A stretch of 5,183 bases of DNA, taken from Promethearchaeota archaeon. GTDB lineage: Archaea; Asgardarchaeota; Lokiarchaeia; Sigyniarchaeales; SOKP01. The position numbers and the translations under genes are program-made. Location of the stretch: assembly GCA_019058135.1 (NCBI GenBank), contig JAHLWE010000290.1, positions 1 through 5,183 on the forward strand. Direction: 5' to 3'. This document shows, piece by piece, positions 1-5,128 of this stretch (within the stretch, counting starts at the first letter, position 1; every line of letters starts with the position of its first letter). The notes under the pieces were generated by a model. The model had not been told where the DNA came from. It did not search any database and worked only from the letters and a program-made list of their open reading frames with translations.

Positions 1-136
1 AGATTATCCTTTCATAAGGAAAGAAGTTCCCGCAAAAAATAATGCGGAATTAGTAGCTCGAATGGTGAGAATTTGTAAAGAAATGGGCCGTGATGTAGCT
101 GATCCTTCTGAAGCGCGAAAAATTATTATGTTATAA
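1..136 (+). CDS. BKACE-family beta-keto acid cleavage enzyme, C-terminal end (partial)
   Basis: An open frame enters from the left edge (first full codon at 2-4) and ends with TAA at 134-136, giving the last 44 residues of a protein. The tail contains NNAELVARMVRICKEMGRD followed by VADPSEARKIIML. This matches the typical C-terminus of the BKACE/DUF849 family (3-keto-5-aminohexanoate cleavage enzyme and relatives), where a NAELV helix is followed by an ELGR-x-VATPxEAREIL segment. Known family members are cytosolic, metal-dependent TIM-barrel enzymes. They react a beta-keto acid with acetyl-CoA to give acetoacetate and a new CoA ester, for example in lysine fermentation and carnitine breakdown. 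The catalytic residues lie outside the window, so the substrate cannot be inferred. The SDR gene begins 34 nt downstream and is probably co-transcribed. The family call rests on recognising the tail only. Confidence 0.7.
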   Translation, partial: DYPFIRKEVPAKNNAELVARMVRICKEMGRDVADPSEARKIIML

Positions 137-157
137 TTAATCTATGTTTAATAATAA

Positions 158-162
158 GAGGG
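158..162 (+). promoter_or_regulatory. Ribosome binding site that decides the SDR start
   Basis: GAGGG at 158-162 lies 8 nt before the ATG at 171 and can pair with the 16S rRNA 3' end. The earlier in-frame ATG at 144 has no such site and would place this GAGGG inside the coding region. This favours 171 as the true start. Confidence 0.7.
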
Positions 163-170
163 AAAAAAAA

Positions 171-917
171 ATGAAATTAGAAGGAAAAGTATCTGTCATC
201 ACTGGAGCTGGAGCTGGTATTGGAGAGGCAACAGCCATTCTATTTGCTAAGGAAGGATCTAAAGTTTGTTGCAACTCAATATCTGAATCTGCATTAAAAG
301 TTGTAAATGCCATTAAAAACTCAGGTGGTGATGCTATATTCGTCCAAGGTGATATTTTGAAAGAAGAAGATACCAAAAGAATTATTGAGAAAACGATTGA
401 AAAATATGGAAAAATTGATATTCTTTTTAATAATGCGGGTGTTGTTCTCCCAGGAAGAATAGATAATATTTCTACAAAGGATTGGGACAGAACAATGGCT
501 GTAAATGTACGGGGGATTTATTTAGTATCAAAATATGCTATTCCTTATTTGAAAAAAACTAAAGGAACAATAATAAATAATGCTTCATCTGTTGCATTTA
601 AAGGAGTTAAGGAAAGAGCTGCGTATACTGCATCTAAAGGTGCAGTGTTATCCATGACGAGAGCCATGGCTATTGATTATATCGAAGATCGAATAAGAGT
701 AAACTGTATTTGCCCAGGTACAACTGATACACCTTCTCTAGCTAAACGATTAGCAAAATTTGAACATCCTGAGGAAGCAAAACGTCAATTTATTGCACGC
801 CAACTTTTGGGAAGGTTAGGATCACCCGAAGAAATTGCAGAAGGTGTGCTATTTCTTGCTCTCAATAAATTTTGCACTGGAATAAGCTTGTCTATTGATG
901 GTGGCATGACGGTCTAA
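171..917 (+). CDS. SDR-family oxidoreductase (3-hydroxybutyrate dehydrogenase type 2 / 2-keto-3-deoxy-sugar dehydrogenase-like)
   Basis: This is a 248-residue classical short-chain dehydrogenase/reductase, the usual family length, and should be a soluble NAD(P)-dependent enzyme. It starts at ATG 171 because of the SD site at 158-162; an in-frame ATG at 144 would add nine residues with no homology signal. The Rossmann motif TGAGAGIG is at residues 11-18 and NNAG at 87-90. The catalytic tetrad is complete: N112, S139, Y152 and K156 (YTASK). The segment CPGTTDTPSL at 181-190, then HPEEAKRQF and GRLGSPEEIAE, closely resembles human BDH2/DHRS6 and bacterial 2-keto-3-deoxy-L-fuconate dehydrogenases. 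The C-terminus has the usual SIDGGM. At the end of beta-strand 2, where NAD-preferring members carry Asp, this protein has Ser36 (CNSIS), so cofactor preference is open. The upstream BKACE end, 34 nt away, makes a role in acetoacetate/3-hydroxybutyrate or other beta-hydroxy acid metabolism attractive. The SDR family is certain; the substrate is inferred. Confidence 0.93.
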   Translation: MKLEGKVSVITGAGAGIGEATAILFAKEGSKVCCNSISESALKVVNAIKNSGGDAIFVQGDILKEEDTKRIIEKTIEKYGKIDILFNNAGVVLPGRIDNISTKDWDRTMAVNVRGIYLVSKYAIPYLKKTKGTIINNASSVAFKGVKERAAYTASKGAVLSMTRAMAIDYIEDRIRVNCICPGTTDTPSLAKRLAKFEHPEEAKRQFIARQLLGRLGSPEEIAEGVLFLALNKFCTGISLSIDGGMTV

Positions 918-1045
918 ATAGATATAATACATAGATTGAAGATTTTCAAAAGTTTTTAGATTTATTGAGGTAGAGGATTAATTTTATAACATATTTTAGT
1001 TAAATTGCTAAAAGAAGAAGTAAAATTTAAATTAACTTTAACAGC

Positions 1046-1053
1046 TTTTTTTT
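1046..1053 (+). terminator. Poly-T tract, probable archaeal terminator after the SDR gene
   Basis: Eight consecutive T residues follow ACAGC, about 130 nt after the SDR stop. No convincing GC stem precedes them. Archaeal RNA polymerase can stop on oligo-T alone, so this is a fair terminator candidate for the BKACE-SDR transcript. The distance from the stop is rather long and the surrounding DNA is AT-rich, so it is not certain. Confidence 0.45.
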
Positions 1054-1082
1054 CATACATAAATTATTACGAACAATTCGAC

Positions 1083-1094
1083 TTTTTCGAAAAA
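1083..1094. repeat. 12-bp perfect palindrome TTTTTCGAAAAA
   Basis: A self-complementary TTTTTCGAAAAA lies in the gap between the SDR and membrane-protein genes, just after a smaller dyad (CGAA-CAA-TTCG, 1070-1080). It could be a protein-binding site, but runs of A and T form palindromes easily in DNA this AT-rich. Confidence 0.3.
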
Positions 1095-1102
1095 AGATTT
1101 AT

Positions 1103-1125
1103 TAACTGATTAAATCAATTAGTTA
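1103..1125. promoter_or_regulatory. Inverted repeat next to the TATA-like box, possible operator
   Basis: Arms TAACTGATT (1103-1111) and AATTAGTTA (1117-1125) pair over 9 bp with one G-T mismatch around a 5-nt spacer. Nested inside is the tight dyad TGATT-A-AATCA (1107-1117). The element directly abuts the TATA-like box of the membrane-protein gene, where an archaeal activator or repressor site would be expected. A regulatory role is inferred from position and symmetry only. Confidence 0.3.
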
Positions 1126-1140
1126 TTATATATTTTATAA
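1126..1140 (+). promoter_or_regulatory. TATA-like box for the membrane-protein gene
   Basis: TTATATATTTTATAA resembles the archaeal TATA element. With the usual spacing of about 25 nt from the box centre, transcription would begin near 1155, leaving a short leader before the ATG at 1169. The surrounding DNA is nearly all A and T, so the assignment rests on spacing more than on sequence. Confidence 0.4.
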
Positions 1141-1168
1141 AAAAGAAAAAATAGATGAGCTGAAAGAA

Positions 1169-2062
1169 ATGGATGCTTCTTTATATTGGCTTGGGGTCTT
1201 CCTAGCAATTACTTCGGGAAGCGTGAATAATATCGGGTTAGTTTTCCAGAAGAAAGTAGTTAATGAAGTTGTTGCAGAGGAGGAGAAATTTTTCCGTAAT
1301 TTAGTGAAAAAACCGCTTTGGATAACGGGTTTATTGATGGAACTAGCAATAGGATCAATATTTTTCATGTTGGCTCAGTTATATATTGGTCCAGCTTTAA
1401 TTCCGGGATTAATGGCTTTTGGTTTAATTTTTCTTGCTATCGGGTCTGTCAAAATTGTTAGTGAAACCTTAAAAAAAGAAGAAATAACAGGAATATTATT
1501 AATGATACTTGCGATTTTCTTACTCGGTATTAGTGAATTGTCAATTGATATCTCTAATATAGATTTATTAGAAATAGGTCTTGTTTTTAGAATGGCTATT
1601 TTTACAGTAGTTTTATTTATAGGATCTGGTTTATGTGAAATTCTTCAAAGAAAAAGTAAAAAGTTTAAAGGGATTTTATTAGCTATTTCTTCAGGATTCC
1701 AATTTTCACTCACGAACTTCTGGATTGCACCATTGATGGGCGTCATTGCTCATGTCTTCGGAGGTACTTCTAGTTTAGGAGAACTTATTTTATTTCTTTG
1801 TAGTGCAGCAATTTTAATTGTAGGTAGTATTATTGGAATCATGAAAATTACGCAAGCTTTTCAAGTTGCTCAGGCATCAAACATGATTCCTATTCAACAA
1901 GTTCCCATACAAGTGACACCAGTATTATTTTACTTTATAGTATTCATGTTAGCACCTCCTAGCTTCCTTTCTACTATCTACATGAGTGTCGGTGTGATTA
2001 TTATCATAATAAGTTCGTTTTTACTATCAAAAAGGCAAGCGCAATTAGAAGCAATAAAATAA
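1169..2062 (+). CDS. Multi-pass membrane protein, DMT superfamily / NIPA-like putative transporter
   Basis: This 297-residue protein is mostly hydrophobic, with about nine predicted membrane helices near residues 6-27, 50-70, 74-97, 105-125, 133-157, 167-195, 203-227, 249-262 and 268-287. The first helix is followed by QKK and a charged loop (residues 28-48). Helices 3 and 4 flank an ETLKKEE turn. This layout matches DMT-superfamily carriers, especially NIPA-type magnesium transporter relatives, where the first helix runs into a KKK stretch and an LKE-type motif joins helices 3 and 4. The family is suggested by architecture and short motif resemblance; substrate and direction of transport are unknown. 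The ATG at 1169 has only a weak SD-like stretch upstream, and no better in-frame start precedes it. Gaps of 251 nt before and 181 nt after suggest its own transcript. Beyond the stop, the -1 frame stays open to 2175 and could encode a basic tail (see findings). Confidence 0.85.
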   Translation: MDASLYWLGVFLAITSGSVNNIGLVFQKKVVNEVVAEEEKFFRNLVKKPLWITGLLMELAIGSIFFMLAQLYIGPALIPGLMAFGLIFLAIGSVKIVSETLKKEEITGILLMILAIFLLGISELSIDISNIDLLEIGLVFRMAIFTVVLFIGSGLCEILQRKSKKFKGILLAISSGFQFSLTNFWIAPLMGVIAHVFGGTSSLGELILFLCSAAILIVGSIIGIMKITQAFQVAQASNMIPIQQVPIQVTPVLFYFIVFMLAPPSFLSTIYMSVGVIIIIISSFLLSKRQAQLEAIK

Positions 2063-2189
2063 TAGGGGAAAATCTAATAGATGAAAGAAAATTTGAAAAT
2101 ATCGTTCGAAAATTGCTAAATCAACAAAAGATATATAAAAAATTATATAAATTACAAAAACAAAACATTTCTTAATTAAAAATAAAAGC

Positions 2190-2202
2190 TTTAATAAAAA
2201 AA
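2190..2202 (+). promoter_or_regulatory. Possible TATA-like element upstream of the SCP2 gene
   Basis: A TTTAATAAAAA stretch lies about 50 nt before the SCP2 start. Typical archaeal spacing would put transcription start near 2220 and leave a leader of about 23 nt containing the SD site. Another TATA-like stretch lies at about 2131-2152. The 2063-2243 gap is so AT-rich that neither can be called with confidence. Confidence 0.2.
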
Positions 2203-2232
2203 GATAAAAATGTAATTAAAAACATAATTGAA

Positions 2233-2237
2233 AGGTG
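2233..2237 (+). promoter_or_regulatory. Ribosome binding site for the SCP2 gene
   Basis: AGGTG at 2233-2237, part of GAAAGGTG, sits 6 nt before the ATG at 2244. The GTG at 2235 is in frame but lies within this SD site, so it is unlikely to be the start. Confidence 0.65.
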
Positions 2238-2243
2238 TATTTA

Positions 2244-2585
2244 ATGGCTACTGCCGAAGAAATTAAAGATGCTCTAAATAGATGGGTCAAAATGTTAGTC
2301 GATCCAGAAATTGCAGATGAATTTGAGGGATTTAATAAAACAATGCAATTCGAATTTCCTGATATTGATTATAAACTAAAAATGATTTTTGAGAATAAAA
2401 AAGCAAGAATAGAGGATGGTTTTGACGAAAATGCGGAAATGGGTTTAGAAGTTAACTCAGATGTCTTTATTGGTATTGCCACTGGAGAAGAAGATCCAAT
2501 GGAAGCATTTATGGAGGGAGAACTTAAAACCAAAGGAGATATGGGAAGTTTACAAAAATTAGAGATATTTATGGATATAGATTAG
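2244..2585 (+). CDS. Stand-alone SCP2 sterol-carrier-like lipid-binding protein
   Basis: This is a 113-residue acidic protein spanning one SCP2 domain, with no signal peptide or membrane segment, so it is probably cytosolic. The diagnostic C-terminal part is clear: DPMEAFMEGELKTKGDMG at about residues 84-101, matching the family's D-x-(M/A)-FM-x-G-x-LKxKGDM motif, followed by a last helix that holds QKLE. Upstream are an N-terminal helix (1-20) and the beta strands of the lipid-binding fold (for example MQFEFPDIDYKLKMIFE). SCP2 domains bind fatty acyl-CoA, fatty acids and other lipids in a hydrophobic tunnel. Archaea generally lack sterols, so an acyl-CoA or other lipid ligand is more likely here. 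The start at 2244 is set by the SD site at 2233-2237. It is 181 nt from the membrane-protein gene and 89 nt from the M24 gene, so it may be transcribed alone. The domain call is strong; the ligand is unknown. Confidence 0.88.
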   Translation: MATAEEIKDALNRWVKMLVDPEIADEFEGFNKTMQFEFPDIDYKLKMIFENKKARIEDGFDENAEMGLEVNSDVFIGIATGEEDPMEAFMEGELKTKGDMGSLQKLEIFMDID

Positions 2586-2601
2586 AAATTTTAAGCTTCT
2601 A

Positions 2602-2619
2602 TTTATTTTTTTTCTTTAA
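2602..2619 (+). terminator. T-rich terminator after the SCP2 gene
   Basis: A T-rich stretch that includes eight T in a row (2606-2613) starts 17 nt after the SCP2 stop. The small palindrome AAGCTT at 2593-2598 precedes it, but no strong stem is visible. Position and composition fit an archaeal oligo-T terminator. Confidence 0.55.
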
Positions 2620-2674
2620 TTGAAAAAGATTTTGAAAATTACAACTAAATTAATAATTAATGATTTGATATAAA

Positions 2675-3799
2675 ATGGAACCAATTGGTTTTAGTAAAGA
2701 AAAAGCGCGCAACATTTTGGAAAAACATGATATTGATGTGTTGGTTGCTTCTAATCCAGTAAATGTTTTTTATACAACTGGCTTACCAACGTTACATGTG
2801 GCTCCTAATCCTATTTTATATGTCTTATATAATCAATATCCAAGTTTATCTTTAGTACGGAGGGATGGAGAGGAAAGTTTAATAACTTGGATTACATACA
2901 GTAGTGTAGATAAATTTTCTTGGGTTAAGGATGTAAGTGGAATTGGGTCTCCTAAAGCAGCAATGGTAGAAGTATCAGATAGAATTGAAAAATGGGGGTT
3001 ATCAGAAAAAAATATCGGATATGAATCTCTAATGCCCTCTTATCAATCTGAATATTTAAGAAATAAATTTCCGAATGCGACCTTTGTTAATGGTGATCAA
3101 GCTTTTTTGGACATGCGGTTAATTAAATCAGAAGAGGAAGTGAAACGCATAAAAAAGTCTACGGAAATTTCTGAAAAGGCAATAAAAGCCATGATTAATG
3201 CGGCTCATGAAGGAATAACCGATAATGAATTATTACAAATCGCTAGAAGAACTATAGTTGATGAAGGTGCAGAAGGATGGGATCATCTTACAATGAACTT
3301 GGGACCCTCTGATCCCGAAGCACCAGGAATAGGAACCACCCTGAAATCCGGAGATCTTAATAGATTTGATATTGGAACCATTTGGAAAGGATATGTATCA
3401 GATGTTAGTAGGGAACTCGTGATAGGAGAAATACCTGATGGTGCTGAAGAAGTTATGGATCGAATAATTAAGGTACAAGAATATTGCGTAGAGAACATTA
3501 AACCTGGTTTAAACATGAAAGAATTATACAATAATGCTAAAAATTATCATAAATCTCTTGCAAGGCGAGGAAGGTGTTTCATTACAGGTCATAGCATTGG
3601 ATTAGAATGTGAGGAAACTCATTTGTTCAGTCCAATGAAGACCCTTGATATTCCGTTTGAAGAGAATATAGTTCTTGATATTGAAATTTGGCAAAGATTC
3701 AAAAATCAGGGTTTGATTGGGGTAGAAGATTGCTATAGGATTACCAAATCTGGTTGTGAAAGGCTTTCAAGTTTAGATAAAAACATTTTTGTTAAATAA
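2675..3799 (+). CDS. M24B-family metallopeptidase-like protein (Xaa-Pro peptidase / creatinase fold)
   Basis: This 374-residue protein has two domains: a creatinase-type N-terminal domain (about 1-145, with VLVASNPVNVFYTTGL) and a C-terminal pita-bread catalytic domain (about 153-374). MRLIKSEEEVKRIKKS joins them, as is typical of Xaa-Pro peptidases. All five dinuclear metal ligands are present: D232 in FDIG, D243 in GYVSDVSR, H306 in TGHSIGL, E337 in DIEIW and E351 in VED. Members cleave Xaa-Pro peptide bonds or use the fold for related C-N hydrolysis (creatinase, ectoine hydrolase) or lyase reactions. The GLxxHE motif after the metal His reads GLECEE here, with E313 at the usual second His, so activity on ordinary Xaa-Pro dipeptides is uncertain. 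Length is normal and no signal peptide is seen, so it is probably cytosolic. The ATG at 2675 has no clear SD site, suggesting leaderless or weakly led translation. The family is firm; the substrate is not known. Confidence 0.92.
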   Translation: MEPIGFSKEKARNILEKHDIDVLVASNPVNVFYTTGLPTLHVAPNPILYVLYNQYPSLSLVRRDGEESLITWITYSSVDKFSWVKDVSGIGSPKAAMVEVSDRIEKWGLSEKNIGYESLMPSYQSEYLRNKFPNATFVNGDQAFLDMRLIKSEEEVKRIKKSTEISEKAIKAMINAAHEGITDNELLQIARRTIVDEGAEGWDHLTMNLGPSDPEAPGIGTTLKSGDLNRFDIGTIWKGYVSDVSRELVIGEIPDGAEEVMDRIIKVQEYCVENIKPGLNMKELYNNAKNYHKSLARRGRCFITGHSIGLECEETHLFSPMKTLDIPFEENIVLDIEIWQRFKNQGLIGVEDCYRITKSGCERLSSLDKNIFVK

Positions 3800-3888
3800 A
3801 GTCGAATAAAAAATGAGAATAATATTTATTTATTTCTAATATTCGTGCAAAAACTTAAGAAATTCATTCACGAAATTATAAAATGTTA

Positions 3889-3893
3889 GAGGT
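3889..3893 (+). promoter_or_regulatory. Ribosome binding site for the Gfo/Idh/MocA gene
   Basis: GAGGT at 3889-3893 lies 8 nt before the ATG at 3902. The nearer ATG at 3895 is out of frame with the gene and too close to the site to use it. Confidence 0.7.
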
Positions 3894-3901
3894 ATGATTT
3901 T

Positions 3902-5035
3902 ATGGATTTTGTTAAATTTGGTATAATTGGGACGGGGGCAGTATGGCGTTTTCATAAGCTTGGCTCCAAAAATAATCCGAAAATAAAGTTCGTTTCTGCA
4001 TATGATATCGACGAGAAAAAACTAAACCGTGTTGCCAAATATTCTAAACTAGAGACTTATTTAAATTTAGATAATTTTTTTAAGAGCGATATTGATGCTG
4101 TACTCATCATGGTCCCTCATTATCTTCATAAAGATATGGTTGTTGCTGCAGCTGAATCAGGGAAACACGTTATTTGCGAAAAACCGATGGCAACCACGCT
4201 TGAAGAATGCGATGAAATGATAGCAGCAACTAAAAAAGCAAACGTGAAATTCATGATTGCAGAAAATCATCGCTTTCTTCCTGCCCATCAATTTATAAAG
4301 GATGCTATAGATTGCGGTTTTATTGGAGATGTTTTTCTTGGTCGAACTTATGAGGGTGCCTATGTTAGCCATGATCAATTTCTCAATCCAGATTCTTGGT
4401 CATTTACTTATGATAGGGGAGGTGGTGGGGTTATTGCTGATCAAGGAGTTCATAAATTTACCATGTTAAATTGGTTTCTCGGCGAGGTCGATTCTGCACA
4501 ATGCTGGCTGGGAAAAACTGTGAATTCTCCCCCTAATAAAGGAGAAGATACTGCAATTGTTCTCTTACGGTATAAAATTGGAGCTATAATAACTGTTGAT
4601 ATTTCTTCTAATACAGTTCATCTTCCCACCAATAGAACGGAGTTGCATGGAACCAAAGGTACTATTCTTGAAGATCATTCCTGGGAAAAACCCGTTCAAA
4701 TTCTTTCTTCACATCCAGATGCAGAAAAAAAGGGAGAGTTTTATAGCCCCTCAATTGAACACGGTTCATTTCCAAAATATTATAACATATCCATGGGACA
4801 TGAAGATGCTTATTTTGCCGAATGCATTCTAGAAGATAAGGAGCCAGAATTTACTCCCGAACAAGCAAAACAAGGTGTTGCTGTAGTACTTCTTTCTTAT
4901 CTTTCTGCTAAAAAAGGGACCATCACAACGATGGATGAATTAATGAAAATTTATAAAACCATGGGTACAAAAAGCATTTTAGATGGTTTAGAAGAGGTAA
5001 TGCAAAAAAATTATGGAAATTTGAAATGGGAATAA
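3902..5035 (+). CDS. Gfo/Idh/MocA-family NAD(P)-dependent oxidoreductase
   Basis: This 377-residue protein has the two-domain Gfo/Idh/MocA layout. The N-terminal Rossmann domain (about 4-122) starts with GIIGTGAVWRFH (7-18). It has Asp35 and Asp37 near the end of beta-strand 2 (AYDIDEKK), which favours NAD, and the hallmark CEKPMA at 92-97 with K94. The alpha/beta C-terminal domain follows, with D180-QGV-H184 as the expected catalytic pair and HGTKGT at 249-254. Members oxidise or reduce sugars, inositols and other polyols, or reduce ketoses and biliverdin. The sequence does not tell which. The usual GxHxxD pattern reads GVHKFT, so the trailing Asp is absent. About 35 residues after 342 (MDELMKIYKTMG onward) form a charged helical extension beyond the common family end. 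The protein is cytosolic with no signal peptide. Its start is supported by an SD site at 3889-3893. It lies 102 nt after the M24 gene; a shared transcript is possible but not required. Confidence 0.93.
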   Translation: MDFVKFGIIGTGAVWRFHKLGSKNNPKIKFVSAYDIDEKKLNRVAKYSKLETYLNLDNFFKSDIDAVLIMVPHYLHKDMVVAAAESGKHVICEKPMATTLEECDEMIAATKKANVKFMIAENHRFLPAHQFIKDAIDCGFIGDVFLGRTYEGAYVSHDQFLNPDSWSFTYDRGGGGVIADQGVHKFTMLNWFLGEVDSAQCWLGKTVNSPPNKGEDTAIVLLRYKIGAIITVDISSNTVHLPTNRTELHGTKGTILEDHSWEKPVQILSSHPDAEKKGEFYSPSIEHGSFPKYYNISMGHEDAYFAECILEDKEPEFTPEQAKQGVAVVLLSYLSAKKGTITTMDELMKIYKTMGTKSILDGLEEVMQKNYGNLKWE

Positions 5036-5040
5036 TTATT

Positions 5041-5060
5041 TTATTTTTTCATTTTTTTTT
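5041..5060 (+). terminator. T-rich terminator after the Gfo/Idh/MocA gene
   Basis: Runs of six T (5044-5049) and nine T (5052-5060) begin within 10 nt of the stop codon, with no preceding GC stem. This is the strongest oligo-T signal in the window and fits archaeal intrinsic termination. Confidence 0.65.
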
Positions 5061-5078
5061 ATTATAAATTAATCCAAA

Positions 5079-5090
5079 TTAACTAGTTAA
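5079..5090. repeat. 12-bp perfect palindrome TTAACTAGTTAA
   Basis: A perfect self-complementary 12-mer containing ACTAGT lies between the terminator of the Gfo/Idh gene and the probable convergent gene end. It has no loop, so it is more likely a dimer-binding site or chance than an RNA hairpin. Confidence 0.35.
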
Positions 5091-5113
5091 AATAATAATA
5101 ATAACAATAATAA
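5091..5113. repeat. AAT trinucleotide microsatellite
   Basis: Four AAT units (5091-5102), one AAC, two more AAT units and a partial one form a short imperfect trinucleotide repeat in non-coding DNA. It is a likely site of slippage and has no visible function. Confidence 0.7.
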
Positions 5114-5115
5114 GG

Positions 5116-5122
5116 AAAAAAA
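5116..5122 (-). terminator. Oligo-T tract on the minus strand after the edge gene
   Basis: Seven A on the plus strand read as seven T on the minus strand, starting 7 nt beyond the minus-strand TAA at 5131-5129. This fits a terminator for a convergent gene, if that gene is real. Confidence 0.3.
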
Positions 5123-5128
5123 TATTTA

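Noticed and set aside
144..170. Nine-residue N-terminal extension of the SDR from the ATG at 144
   Set aside because: It lacks an SD site, the residues are A/T-driven (MFNNKREKK), and a good SD site 8 nt before the ATG at 171 fits the family N-terminus.
2081..2119. Twelve-codon mini-ORF starting at ATG 2081
   Set aside because: It is very short, has no clear SD site at proper spacing and shows no recognisable peptide; such ORFs arise often in AT-rich gaps.
2063..2243. Riboswitch or small RNA in the gap before the SCP2 gene
   Set aside because: The gap is almost entirely A and T with no stable stems or known aptamer motif visible.
3283..3531. Minus-strand 82-codon open frame opposite the M24 gene
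   Set aside because: It lies fully antisense to conserved metal-ligand segments of the M24 gene and has no recognisable features.
3800..3901. Possible hairpin terminator between the M24 and Gfo/Idh genes
   Set aside because: The GAATAATATT and AATATTC arms pair only with a bulge, and the T-rich part is interrupted by A, so neither a stem nor an oligo-T stop is convincing.
4596..4832. Plus-strand 78-codon open frame inside the Gfo/Idh/MocA gene
   Set aside because: It overlaps a well-supported gene in another frame, has no SD site and no family resemblance, so it is a shadow frame.
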